Shown: in pieces, positions 20,891 to 32,679 of the stretch
Layout: each line of letters starts with the position of its first letter
Position numbering within the stretch: position 1 is the stretch's first letter
Source of the DNA: Gautieria morchelliformis
Lineage: Eukaryota; Basidiomycota; Agaricomycetes; Gomphales; Gomphaceae
Length of the DNA: 64,000 nt
Direction of reading: 5' to 3'
Assembly: GCA_015179125.1 (NCBI GenBank)
Contig: WHVA01000291.1
Location: forward strand, 78,851-142,850
Position numbers and translations under genes: made by a program
Notes under the pieces: generated by a model
Seen by the model: only the letters and a program-made list of their open reading frames with translations
What the model was told of the DNA's origin: nothing
Database searches by the model: none

Positions 20891-23090
20891 TTATGCAAGT
20901 TCACTTCCATTATTCTGACAGAGTAAAGCCTCCCGTGGGATTAGATAGGGTGCGTGTCCTGCACCTTCCAAATCCTTGATCAATGCTTGGTTACGATGTG
21001 CAATCATCTCATCCAAGAAGAAGTTGAATCTTTAAGCCAGTTATTACTACATCTCACATATGTAGACCTTTGAATATGCTCACCTCTCGGCACGCATCAA
21101 TCGGGTAATTGCACGAAATCCACCAACCCACCGATTGACCTGCTCACATGCTGAAGAGTTAAACAACCATTTCCCTGAACCCTCATCCATCAGTTCAATC
21201 CAAAGTGCCGGGTTACAGTTTTGACCGCAAAATTCGTCTGTTTCAGCATGTTTATTCTTGTAGTGGAAGACGTCGACTGGGAGAGCCACCTGGTCAAAGT
21301 ATGTATCCTTCTCCTTTGCAAGCATTCAGCCACTTTGCAATTATTGTCATACCACATCACATTGGGAAGAGAGTACTTCGTGGGAAAGAGCTTCTTCCAG
21401 AATAGCTTACAGAGAGCGTTAATTAGTACCGCAAAGAGACAGTGAAATCTTAACATACCCGTACACTATTAGGACCCTCAGCACCATAAAATGTTGCCCT
21501 CCCCAATATTATACCACATGAACTGACACTACAATTCTTCGCTATGTGTGCGCCGCCGGCCAAACCGTGCAAACACCTTGCGATAGCCCCCTTTAGGCTT
21601 CTCACTACAGGCTGCCATGTCTGGGGCCACATAGTCCCCGCTCTCATCAATGAGAACCTCTTCATCTTCATCGCTATCAGCCTCACCCAGCTCACTCATT
21701 GCTATTGGATCCAGTGGAGGAGGGATTGAGTCTACCGGTGGGGGTATATTGTTCGGCAGATTTGGTACAAGCTGGTAGACACGTTCCATACGTTCTCGCA
21801 GTTGGAACATTGCAGTTCCACGTTCAACGTATTTCTCTTCTGCCTCACGATGCTGGCGGTTGGTACACGTACGGTACCCAGGCTCGAGAAATTCGCTGCA
21901 CTGTTCAACAGCACATATTCTATCCCGAGTAGCATGTAGCGAGCAGAAGCGATGCTTGCTTGTTGGAAGGGGTTCCTTACAGTCATGTACAGCACAGCAT
22001 GGGTGACCTAGTGAGACTCCATCGGTAACAACAGACCGGTACACAGCAATATGTCGACCGTTACAATCCTTGAGATGTTTTGTGCATAGGTTACAGGCAT
22101 GATTCCATGCTGGCTGGCCTGTACCTGCCATTGCGATGTTTCGATTTTGAATAGCATCATACCATCGTATAGAGGGCTCGGCAGCCTTGTGTGGAACCTG
22201 GAGCAGCGTGTCATGGCTTTGATGCCAGGCCAGAAGCGCACTTATGGTAAAGGCTTCCCATACATTCTTTCCATTCAAGGTAAACTTAACTGTCCAAGAT
22301 GATGGGAGGTCATCGTTCCAAGCAAGTTTCTGAGATCGAGCATTATAAAGCCGAGAACAATTCTGGCTTGATGCCCTGTTATAGTGGTATGATAAACCTG
22401 TTGAGAAAGAATGAAATACCAAGCAGCATACCAAGTCATAAACATTTGATTCGTAAACTCTTCACATAAGTTGCGTTCTATAAACAGATGGGTGTTGATC
22501 TGGACCGCACTGACGGGGGAAGCTGGCTCATCAAAGGGATAATAAGTACGGATGTTGCTGGCCACATAACAATTGTGATGATATCGTGTACAGCAGCCTG
22601 ATGCGCCGTGAAAGTGGTAGCAAGTTAGACAGAAATAAAAATAAAATAATAACACATACTGCGGCAGTAGGTTGACGTGGTGTAGACAGGGAGTGGCCCA
22701 TTAGATGAGGAAAACAACGTGGCCTGATGGGTTTCTGGCTCTCGTAGATCTGGTGCAGTGCCCACTGACGAACCTCTGTTCATAGGATTGTTTGGGCAAT
22801 GCTGCATTAAGCATTTGTGTGTCGGTGGGAAAAAGTGATAAATGCCTGCAAGAAATAAGGATCATTTGTGTTCGGATATAGGTAAGGAGACATACCGATA
22901 TTTTGGGGGATCCCAGACTCCAAGAACTTCGGCACAAACGACGCTATACAGCAAAGTTATGAGGACTCCAGGCTAGATCTCTGAGGCCTTTCCAGCACAT
23001 ATCAGCAGTTACCTCATCCATATCAAGAGTCTCCTTGACGAATTCATGGACCGAGGAAGGTAAACATTGCGGCGCTGTGTGTATAAAAGC
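20891..23090 (-). CDS. KDZ (Kyakuja-Dileera-Zisupton) family transposase with CxC5/CxC6-like cysteine clusters
   Basis: Exons read leftward. About 23,070-22,970: VHEFVKETLDMDEVTADMCW. Then FFPPTHKCLMQHCPNN and NGPLPVYTTSTYC. Then CCTRYHHNCYV (CxC5-like). Then NVWEAFTISALLAWHQS, GHPCCAVHDCKEPLP, HRFCSLHATRDRICAVEQC and PGYRTCTNRQHREAE (CxC6-like). An acidic linker (SDEDEEVLID) and FARFGRRRTHSEE follow. The catalytic core has CGIILGRATFYGAEG, MWYDNNCKV (Asp), VDVFHYKNKHAETDEFCG, CNPALW, FNSSACEQVNRWVGGF (Glu) and NFFLDEMIAHRNQ. It stops at 20891. One frameshift lies near 21,540 between SEEL and NCSVSSCG, so this copy may be inactive. The first exon is not certain. These enzymes move DNA transposons common in mushrooms. 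Confidence 0.85.
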
Positions 23091-23670
23091 AGATTTTTGC
23101 GTGAATATTGTCATGAAATTGAGATAAGTACGTACACGACACGAACACACAATCACACTCGAACCCACGCGCACCCTCTCGAACCCATGCACATTCACAC
23201 AACACATATCACAATACCCTGCCAACCCGCGGACATGCAGCTGATACGACGACCCGCCGGCCCATTCCTATATCAAGAAAGGGCCCGAGCCCGAGACACA
23301 CTGATCCGAGGAATAAGTCGACGGCTAGTCCGTCGAACACGATCTTTCTTTCTTTCCTTCTGTTCCCCATTCCAAACACACACCCCTTCTTCTGATCCTC
23401 TTAATCACATATAATATTCCCCTATCAACTAGTACCATACACACTCACCGCAGCATCCAGCACCTCAATCACCGAGCCGCATTTACACTCCTTCTCACGC
23501 ACAACCCCATACGTCCTAGCCCATCCTACGCCTCAGATAAATAGTCAATCTATGTATCATGTCTAGCTAGTTAATCAAACTCACTTGTCACGCATACAAA
23601 CATTCCTCTCGAAATACTCTGCTCGCAACCACTCTTATTCTTTACAGATTAAGAGTCTCATCGACTCACC
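23091..23670. other. Spacer / putative 5' leader of copia A
   Basis: CA-rich sequence with ACACACAATCACACTC-like runs; no gene. If copia A has a 5' LTR it lies here, but with no 3' LTR to compare I cannot set its limits. Confidence 0.35.
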
Positions 23671-25721
23671 ATGGCACAACCAATCGCTAGCACCACCCCA
23701 TATCCCAAGCACGACATTCACAAGTTTCGAGACATTAAACCGAAGCTCAGCCGAGAAAATTGGATGTCCTGGAAGAGAGAACTGTTAGCGACTGCGAGAG
23801 ATAGGGGCCTATACGCTATCATCGCCGGTACGATCCCCTACCCCGACAACACTAACCAGACCATTACCCTCACCGCCGGAGTCGAGATGGTCGGAAACAT
23901 ACCATTGACACAGCTTCAGGACGAGTGGGACGATAAGAACAATGTTGCTTACAGTCAGATCCTCCTTTGCATATCTCCGGAACTCCAGACAGCGATCGAT
24001 ACGACAGATCAGTGTGCCGAAGCTTGGCAGATCCTGACGAAGAAGTTCGAGTCGACCGACCCCAGCAAAATCAGTATTGTGAGGACGAGATATGAAAACT
24101 ACCATATGGTGGAGGGTCAGTCTGTCTCGGAATATCTCACTGTGATGAAGGAATACAGGAATCAGCTTGCGAAGATGGGAGAAGTGATAGCTGACTCCAC
24201 TCACGTTGCAACCATCCTCAGGAACGTCCCCGAGTCCTGGAGACCCATCGCGCAGACCATACGCATGATTGTGAAGACTCCTGATGATGTCGAGGAAAGG
24301 CTGGAGGCGCACGAGGCGGATCTGAGTGCAGTTGAGGTTTCAACACAGGCAGCTACGGCTTTCATTGCGCAATCCAGACCTACCAGACGCTTTGATAACC
24401 CTGTTTTCAGAGCCCCCGCCAGTGCCGGTTTCATGAGTCACTACCGAGTCGAACATCAGACTACTGACAGGGGAAACCGAAGACCAACGTACCACTGTAA
24501 CAACTGCGGCAAAAATGGCCACTCGGCGTCGAGATGCTTCGCGCCAGGGGGAGGTCTTGCAGGTCAGGCGTCGTGGGGGAATGGTTACATGCAGGGAGAA
24601 CGAACGAATGGATATTTTCGAGACACACCAATTGATCCGACCAGACCGGCCACAGCAGCCCGTAAACAATATCTCAGCTCAATTTGCCAATGTACCGAAG
24701 AAGGACATCGTTATGATGGCCCACATCGCCGAGGTCACCAGACCTGAGCCAACCATTGTCCTGTCAACAAATCCGTCAGCATTGTCAGCGATACACGACA
24801 AAACTCACATATGGCTAGTCGACTCAGCTGCATCGAGTCACCTGTGCGGAAACATCGACTTGTTCGACGAAATACACACGATCCCTACGATTTCAGTCGA
24901 TACAGCCAGTGGAGCATCTTTCAAAGCAAATCAGATGGGTACCATTCGCATTACAATCCAGAACGATGCATACCTGCTTCCACCACTTGCTCTGACTCTA
25001 CAGAACGTCCTCTTTGTCCCCAAACTCAATGCCAACCTTCTCTCAGTTGGACGAATGACCACCGCGAAGGTTGACGTACTTTTCAGCCACACCGGCACCT
25101 CACTGCTAATGGACGACGAAATCATCGCTAGGGGGACAAAAATCAATAATCTATTCGCATACTCAGCTCAATCCTCACCAAGACCCGAGACGAAACCCGC
25201 GATCCATTCAGAATACACATCAAACAATGAGATTTTACCTGCGACCACTAACGACGAGTTGATGAGCAGGGGGAACAATGAGTCGAAGCACGAGGCTGTG
25301 GACGTCCTCAATGATGGACAGGGAGAGGAGCTTGATGGCATGCTCGATAGGGGAGAGGAGGAGAAGCGTGTGGGTGTGCTTGATGATGGGAAGCGCATGG
25401 AAGGGACGGCCGAAGAACAAGATGGAGGGGGAGAGTCAAGAGTCAGTAAGGAGAAGGTGAAGGACGAAGAAGACTCACCAAGGGATTTTTGGAAGGGACC
25501 AGGGATTGATCCCTCGAACGCGGAATGCGGAAGAGGGGAGATACACGCGACGCCGCTCACGGAAATAGGGGCGGTGGCACAGGAGAAGAGAGATCCTAAG
25601 GAACAGGGAGGGGAGGACGCAGACGTATTCGACGGGGGACAGAATCACGCGGACGTGGTCGATGACGGAAAGGGCGGGGAAGGAGTAACCGAAGAACAAG
25701 ACATAGGGGGAGATTCGAGAG
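23671..25721 (+). pseudogene. Ty1/copia remnant (copia A): gag, zinc knuckle and protease only
   Basis: Starts MAQPIASTTPYPKHD. It has the copia gag (UBN2-type) pattern: LSRENWMSWKRELL, AEAWQILTKKFES, YLTVMKEYRNQLAKMG and LRNVPESW. The zinc knuckle is CNNCGKNGHSASRC (about 24,500). A frameshift near 24,640-24,660 moves to the frame with the protease site WLVDSAASSHLC (about 24,810) and LPPLALTLQNVLFVPKLNAN. Then comes an acidic, repeat-like region (25,200-25,721) with EEQDGGGESRV and EEQDIGGDSRV units. Integrase and reverse transcriptase are missing: the element is cut at 25721 by the 5' LTR of Gypsy-1 and does not resume at the other end of Gypsy-1. No TSD can be shown. Confidence 0.75.
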
Positions 25722-26282
25722 TGTAAGGACCCGGCCTTTGGCCGGCTACTTACCGGTAGAACCTTCTTCCGAGCCCGAGCCTTGTGATATTCATGCCCGA
25801 GTACATATGATACTTATCCGTGCCCGAGCCCGATCCCGAGCTTGAACTCATATCCGACCTTGATCCCATGCCCGTATCCCCTTAGTTACTGATTCCGCTC
25901 CATCACGCATCATTCGTATATTACCTCACCCTGACCTCGGTCTCCTGACCTCGCCCTGACCTCCACTAATCCGTTCGCCCCTGACTTGCACCTCGTCCGT
26001 ATATAACCCCCTTGTATGCATTCCTACTCCTCAGTCTGAAAATCAACTATCGTGTCCCTTCGATCCCTAGCTAGTTTCTACGCCTCGCCTCTTAAGCTAG
26101 AACCTCGCCTCTTATTCGTTTACCTCCGAAGTTGGGACTCGTGCGTAGGGTCGGCGCAGCACATAAGCTGAAGCCAAGTCCCTCTCCGACTTCCCCATCC
26201 AAACCTCGCCCCGTAACCTCGGACCTTGCCTCGGGTTTCGTTCCCGATCTCGGCCAACCTTACGACGGATCGTAACGTAACA
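25722..26282 (+). repeat. Gypsy-1 5' LTR (561 bp)
   Basis: TG...CA ends. It differs from the 3' LTR by scattered substitutions and by 25 extra bases around CCCTGACCTCGGTCTCCTGA near 25,930. The TATA-like GTATATAACCCCC (about 25,999) probably belongs to the promoter. Confidence 0.9.
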
Positions 26283-26326
26283 GTATTTTCAGACTGCTTA
26301 CACCCTACGTATCCCTTTTCTTCACG

Positions 26327-27558
26327 ATGTCCATGATAACTCGTTCTCGCACCCTTCGGGGTATCTCAGAACAGCGACGTTTCTCGGAAGCCCCCGATGA
26401 CTCACCCCCGTCCCCGGGGATACCCCTCGCAGACCCCGCCGAGCCTAGTAACAAAGGCAAAGGTAGGGCTAACCTCGGTGACCCTTCGGTGATCCAGGTG
26501 ATGGCTCTAGAAGTTCTGACAACGATCGGGACCTCCCCAACCTTCCGCCCGAGGACCTCGGTGACCTCGAGGACAACGAGCTTATGCGTCGAGTGTTCAT
26601 CAAACTCGCGAAACCTCGCGAATCCGAAGCACGAGCCAAGGTCAAGGAACCGGATAGTTATGACGGTACTGACCAAGCCAAGCTTCGCACTTTCTTCCTT
26701 CAATGTGTACTCAACTTCAGAGATCGCCCCACCGCGTTCAAGACTGGGGCCTCAAAGGTGCAGTATGCTATTTCTTACCTGTCCGGCTCGGCTCTGCAAT
26801 ATTTCGAGCCGGCGATCCTCGGCGAAGTCCAACCCGAGCCAGATTGGCTCGAGGACTGGGACAGCTTCAAGGCCGAGCTCGAGCTTAACTTCGGCCCATA
26901 CGACAACGCGGCCCAAGCCGAGATTGACCTCGAGAAGATCGTTATGAAAGAGCACCACAAGGCCGCGCGATTCTTTATCGATTTCGCCCGAGCTTCGACT
27001 CGGACTCAGTGGAACGACGCGGCCCTCCGACACTTTGCCTATAAGGGCTTGGCCAAACGGATCAAGGACGACTTACTTCACTTCCCTCGATTCCGCAGCC
27101 TCGCCGAGCTTAGGAACTTCGCGCTGGAATGCGATAGCCGTTACTGGGAGCGAAAGGAATACGACGCCATGATCAATGGTCGTAGCTCCCAGCCTGCACG
27201 CACCACTAATCAGTCCAGTAGCAATGCCACTAACAACCACCAGTCTTCCAGTGGTTCCAATAACAATAAGAACCGCAACAAGACTAACAACAGCGGCAAG
27301 GGTTCCAACAACAACAACTCTTCGAACAACAAGAGCCAGCCCGACATTTCGAGCAAACTCGGGAAGGATGGCAAACTGCTTCCCGAGGAGCGCCAACGTC
27401 GGGTCGACCAAGGACTTTGTCTGCTTTGCGGCACCAAAGGTCACGTCGTCAAGGACTGCCCGAAGAACAAGTCTACCAATAGTAGCGGTTCTAAAGGTCG
27501 GGCAACGAAGACCCCTAACGAGGGGACTTCAGCCTCCATTACGGAGGTGAAAAAATAG
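26327..27558 (+). pseudogene. Gypsy-1 gag (capsid and CCHC nucleocapsid), one frameshift
   Basis: ATG at 26327 lies 44 bases after the LTR. The first frame (MSMITRSRTLRGISEQRR... Pro-rich) must shift near 26,490 to reach the capsid frame, which starts about PEDLGDLEDNELMRRVF and continues KEPDSYDGTDQAKLRTFF, AISYLSGSALQYFEP and KIVMKEHHKAARFFIDFA. A Ser/Asn-rich linker leads to CLLCGTKGHVVKDC (27,418-27,460). It ends at 27558. Structural role: packaging of element RNA in particles (known for the family). Confidence 0.8.
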
Positions 27559-27599
27559 GTAGCAACCTCGGAACCACACGATCCGAGGATTGCGGTAAC

Positions 27600-30027
27600 C
27601 TCACCCGTGTGCTCAGACTCAGCGCCGCTTCTCATTCATTGTCCAAAGATTCCCTTAATGTAGATCTAACCTGCCTTCGCTGCCCAACGTCGCTTTTGTT
27701 GCATTAGTTGACTGCGGGTCCTCAGACTGTTTTATTGAATCCAGATTTGTCCAGAAGTACTCCATGCCTGCTTATCCTGTCTCTCCTATACCCTTGAAAC
27801 TATTTGACGGTAGTACTAACACTACCATTACCCAAGCTCTAGACCTCTGCATTTGCTTTCCACCGGCGAACAACAATGGGTTACCTTCTACGTAACCTCG
27901 CTCGACTCAAGTTGCTCGATGGTACTTGGCCACAACTGGCTCACCCGCTACAATCCGTCGATTGACTGGGTATTGGGCAGTATTACTTTCAAGACCATCG
28001 ACCTAACAACGACTCCAGCGACCCCGGCGACGTCAGCCCGCTCAGCTTCGGCTACGACTTCGACCTCGCCTACGGCATCTTCGCCCCCGCCTCCGACCTC
28101 GCTTCCGAAGTTGCAAGCACCCCTCGTTTCCCTAATCAATGCACCCGCTTTCATGCGCGCATCTAGATTGGAAGGGTCCGAAGTGTTTCAGCTCAATTTG
28201 GCTTCGCCTGAGCTCCTCGCCAGAGGGGCAACATCGGGAGGAAGCTCTTCCGAGCTTCCTGAGAACGTTAAGAAACATGTTCCCGAAGTATATCACGAAT
28301 TTGCAGATGTGTTCAGCAAAGCACGCGCTGACACTCTAGCTCCCCACCGACCTCACGATATCAAAATCAACCTCGAAGAAGGGACCTCGCCACCAATCGG
28401 TCCCATCTACTCTCTCTCAGCTTCCGAACTCAAAGCACTTCGCGAGTTCATCGACGAGCATTTAAACATCGGTTTCATCCGACCTTCACGCTCGCCTCAT
28501 GGTGCACCGGTATTGTTCGTTCGCAAAAAAGATGGCTCACTTCGGTTGTGTGTCGACTTCCGAGGTTTGAACAAAATCTCAAAAAAAGATCGGTATCCAT
28601 TGCCATTGATTGCTGACTTACTTGATGCTCCAAAGAATGCTCGCATCTATACGAAAATTGACCTTCGTCACGCTTACCACCTCGTACGGGTGGCCGAGGG
28701 TGACGAATGGAAAACCGCCTTCAGGACTCGCTATGGGTCTTTTGAATGGTTGGTTATGCCATTTGGTCTCACTAATGGCCCTGCTGCCTTCCAGAGATTC
28801 ATGAACGAGGTGTTCGCCGACCTTTTGGACGTTTGTGTGGTGGTATACTTGGATGACATTCTAATCTACTCCAGTGACCCCTCCAAACATGTTGAACATG
28901 TCAAGGAAGTCTTGCGACGACTACGACTCAACAACCTCTTCGCCAAAGAAGACAAATGCGAGTTCCATCGCGACTCGGTTGAATTCCTCGGCTACATACT
29001 CTCTCCCGAGGGCCTCACTATGGCGGATGACAAGGTAAAGGTCATTCAAGACTGGCCTGAACCTCGCAAAGTTCGCGACATCCAATCCTTCCTCGGCTTC
29101 GCCAACTTCTACCGACGTTTCATTCACAACTACTCCGACATCACCATTCCTCTCACCCGACTTACCCGCAAGGGTACCCCTTGGAATTTTTCCGAGGATT
29201 GTCGACGGGCTTTCAACCTGTTGAAGAGGGCGTTCACTACCGCTCCTATCCTTACTCACTGGATTCCTGACCTTCCACTGATCGTAGAGACTGATGCATC
29301 AGATTATGCCTTAGCGGCAATCTTATCTCTACAAACCTCGGAAGGCGAACTTCATCCCATCGCTTTCCACTCCCGCACATTCACCTCTACCGAGCTCAAC
29401 TACGATGTTCACGACAAGGAGCTCCTCGCCATTTTTGAAGCCTTTCAACGCTGGCGACACTACCTAGAGGGCTCAGGCGACCCAGTCGACGTTATCACCG
29501 ATCACAAAAACCTCGAATACTTTTCAACTACGAAGCTCTTGACCCGTCGACAAGCCCGGTGGTCGGAATACCTTTCCCAGTTCAACCTCGCCATACGCTT
29601 CCGACCTGGTCGCCTCGGAACGAAGCCTGACTCTCTCACTAGACGATGGGACGTCTACCTTAAAGAGGGGAATAGCGACTATGCCACCATAAACCCGCAG
29701 AACCTACGGCCAGTGTTTACTCAGCACCAGCTGGCATCGTCCCTTAGAGCTACTAACCTCGCTCCCATCGTGCTCCGAGCCGCTTCACTGCTTGATACCG
29801 AGCAGATCCGAGCTGACATACTAGCGAACCTCCCCTCGGACCCCATAGCCAAGTCGCACCTCGGCTTGGTTAATGACCCGAGGTGGACCACAGACCCCGA
29901 GGGTTTCCTCAAGCTTGACAACCGAACCTATGTTCCAGGGCCCAAGACCTTCGACTTCGCATCCTGCAATACAAGCACGATCACATTCTCTCGGGACACT
30001 TCGGGGTCAACAAGACCTTGGAGCTGA
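27600..30027 (+). pseudogene. Gypsy-1 pol: protease, reverse transcriptase, RNase H (frameshifted)
   Basis: The protease site VALVDCGSSDCF is at about 27,695-27,732. A shift near 27,840 leads to the long frame from 27853: LSTGEQQWVTFYVTSLDSS, MVLGHNWLTRYNPSIDW, then RT motifs IYSLSASELKALREF, GFIRPSRSPHGAPVLFV, LCVDFRGLNKI, TKIDLRHAYH, FGLTNGPAAFQRFMN, the catalytic YLDDIL (28,846) and FLGFANFYRRFI. RNase H follows (IVETDASDYAL, HDKELLAIFEAFQRWRHYL, VITDHKNLEY). It ends at 30027 because of a shift near 29,945 just before the integrase zinc-binding region. Confidence 0.88.
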
Positions 30028-31253
30028 TCCGACGAGACTATACTTGGCCAGGGATTAGATCCTTTGTCAAGGAGTATTGCAAGACGTGTACCACTTGTAT
30101 GCGAAGCAAGCCGCAACGTCACAAACCCTATGGTCTCCTCAAACAACTTCCTGTTCCCGAGAAACCTTGGAATTCCATATCTATGGATTTCATTGAGCAA
30201 CTCCCCCCTTCGTCCGAGTTCACCTCCATCCTAGTGATTGTTGACCGCTTCACTAAGCAGGTGATCTTCATTCCAACCACAGACAAGATAACCTCGCAAG
30301 AGCTCGCTCACCTCTTCGTCCTTCATGTCTTTTCAAAGCATGGAGTTCCCTCGCACGTCACCTCGGACAGGGGTTCCGAGTTCGTCTCGCATTTCTGGCG
30401 TTCTCTAGGGAAAGCCTTGGACATGCGGTTGCATTTCACCTCGGGATATCATCCCGAGGGTGACGGTCAGACCGAGCGTGCTAACCAAACTTTGGAACAG
30501 TACCTCAGGATCTATTGCAACTATCAGCAGTCAAATTGGGCTTCGCTCCTTCCCCTAGCCGAGTTCGCTTACAACAACGCGCCTAGCGCAACCACCGGCA
30601 TCTCCCCATTCTTTGCCAATAAAGGCTACCATCCGAACCTCGCAGTTCACCCCGAGCGCGACCTCGCCTCGGCACGAGCCCGAGACTTCGTGGTTGACCT
30701 GGACGAGCTTCACCAAGAACTTCGCCACGCCATCCTCGAGGCTCAGAAAACTTACCAAGCCTCGGCCGATGTTCGTCGCAAGCCCGCTCCTGATTTCCAA
30801 GTAGGATCCCTCGCCTTTGTGAAGGCACAGTACTTTCGAACAACTCGGCCTACCAAGAAGCTCGCCGAGAAGTTCTTGGGTCCTTTTGAGATCATTTCCC
30901 GAGCGGGTACTCACTCCTTCACCCTTCGACTTCCAGAACACATGCATTCAGTCCATCCGGTCTTCCACGTATCTATGCTCGAACCAGCCTCGCCCAACAC
31001 CATACCAAACCGATTTCAGCCGCCTCCGCCCCCAGTCGTTATCGACGGCGAACCCGAGTTCGAGGTTTCCGAAATCCTCGACTCGAAGATCGATAATAGA
31101 CGCAAGAGCTGCAAATTACTCTACCTTGTTAGGTGGACTGGTTACGAAGGTACCGACGAAGAAACCTCGTGGATCCTCGCTTCCGAGCTTGATCATGCCT
31201 CGGAGCTGGTCACGGATTTCCATGACTCTTACCCGGGCAAGCCCGGCCCTTGA
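29945..31253 (+). CDS. Gypsy-1 integrase with C-terminal chromodomain
   Basis: Starts in the frame HDHILSGHFGVNKTLELIRR (zinc-binding His residues), then CKTCTTCMRSK. Catalytic core: SISMDFIEQLP (Asp), HVTSDRGSEFVSHFW (Asp) and GDGQTERANQTLEQY (Glu). The C-terminal part has KKLAEKFLGPFEI, HPVFHVSMLEP and the chromodomain FEVSEILDSKI...YLVRWTGYEGTDEETSW, ending YPGKPGP at 31253. Chromodomains guide integration to particular chromatin in this clade (known). Confidence 0.92.
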
Positions 31254-31366
31254 CTGCTCTATGATCGTTTTCCCTGTTAATCCCCATGACCCCGGTAGTT
31301 AGATGACAAAAACCCTTCAAAACAAAATCGATAAAATCCAAGAAAATCTATTATTCCATTTACTAG
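31254..31366. other. Short spacer between convergent pol and the antisense gene
   Basis: About 113 bases lie between the stop of the integrase frame and the stop of the antisense gene. No feature is seen except A-rich AAAACCCTTCAAAACAAAA. Confidence 0.5.
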
Positions 31367-32555
31367 TTATTCCACCATCCTCATATCCTCTCCCTCGCTC
31401 TCCTCGCTCCCCTCGCCTGACTCCTCCTCATTACTGCTACTACTTCGCTCCACCAGACCCCCATGTCCCCCATAATCCGCCAAGTCTCTCGCCCCCTGCA
31501 TCCGCTTCAAATAATTCCGCCTCCTCCTTATCCTCATGAACTCCACATCCGCCCTGTTCATCCTGTCATTCGCAGCCCTAAACTCCCCTAGCAACTCGCA
31601 CACCCTCTCCCCAACCTCGCCAACCTTCTGTCCCACATCCCTCACCGCCGTTATCAACTCCCTCATCTCCGCACTTCGCTCCGATCTTTTCGTCTTCTTG
31701 TCCTTTTTCGCCCTCCGACCTCCAACCTCGGTTTCCTCCCCCTCAGTCTGCCTCGCTTCCCCGACCTCTGTCTCCTCACGCTGCCTCACTTCCCCAGTCT
31801 CCTTACCCTTCTCCTCGCTCAACCTCGCTTCCATCCGCTCTACCCTCATCTCGAGGTTCCTCTCGACCCAATCACTCGAGTCGTTGTCATCATCATCCAC
31901 CTCGTCTCGAACCTTGGCCCCTTTCCTCGGCCTCGGTTCACCCTCGGCCTCCTCGCTCCTCGCTCGCTTCTTGCTCGCTACACCCACCTGACCTTTCCCT
32001 GGGGTCGCCTTGCTGCGGCGACCTTGGGCGATGCTACAGCCCAAGGAACGGGTCCTGCACCACACGCAAGCACCCTGGTCGGCGAGGCCGAAGTCGAGAC
32101 TAACGGCCCGAAGGCACGTATAGTCGCGCTCTTCGCAGCGCGCGCACCTCGCCTCGGCCTTGGTCGCGAGCTGCCACTCGCGAGGTCCCCGTCGGCGAGC
32201 TTGTACCCGTATAGGGACAAGTCAGTCGGGTGGTATGAAAACAACATGCGCTTATACTGTACAAATCAGCAGCGTCCACGACCAGCCAACAACGGTACTC
32301 ACCTTTTTCCATTCGGCCCTTCCTGCCACGGCTGCCGCATGTCAATGGCCCCGTCTCATCAATTGGCAAGGTGCCAACCTCGGGTCGATCCTCGGGCACA
32401 ACCTCGCCCGAGGCTCCGTTCGCCGCAGACAGCAATGTCTGGTCGAACACGTTGTTTGTGCTGTCCTCGTCGACGGCTGAGTTGAAGAGGGCTTGAGGGC
32501 GCACCATATTCGTTGGCAATGGGGTTCGCTGCCTCCTACCCACCCTTTTATCCAA
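31367..32555 (-). CDS. Antisense spliced accessory gene of Gypsy-1: Zn(II)2Cys6-like, coiled-coil nuclear protein
   Basis: Two exons, 32555-32303 and 32199-31367. The intron of 103 bases (32200-32302) has donor G|GTGAGT and acceptor ACAAG. Spliced length is 1086 bases, 361 residues, uninterrupted. Exon 1 starts MDKRVGRRQRTPLPTNMVRP and has FNSAVDEDSTNNVFDQTLLS. Exon 2 gives CARCEERDYTC, a 15-residue linker, then CVWCRTRSLGC, i.e. C-X2-C-X6-C-X15-C-X2-C-X6-C, close to the fungal Zn(II)2Cys6 DNA-binding pattern. Basic stretches (SKKRARS, RPRKGAK, KKDKKTKRS) look like nuclear signals. A Glu-rich probable coiled coil (VERMEARLSEEKGKE and on) and an acidic tail follow. Function unknown; a regulator of element transcription or targeting is a guess. 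An alternative acceptor (TACAG, 32,257) would leave the frame and lose the cluster. Splicing is my prediction only. Confidence 0.68.
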
Positions 32556-32665
32556 CCTCGGCTACGATTTAAGCTTCGCCTTTCCGGCTACTTAACATCG
32601 GACCGAGATCTAGATTCAAGGATAGGCGAACCCTGTTCACATTACGGCCTCGAGGGTCTCGGCCA

Positions 32666-32679
32666 TGAGGGGGGAATAC
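32666..32679 (+). other. Gypsy-1 polypurine tract
   Basis: TGAGGGGGGAATAC sits directly before the 3' LTR, where the plus-strand primer is expected. Confidence 0.7.

Noticed and set aside
31536-31991. Ser/Thr/Pro-rich plus-strand frame of 151 residues at the end of Gypsy-1
   Set aside because: It is the mirror of the antisense accessory gene; its composition is explained by the acidic/basic coding on the other strand.
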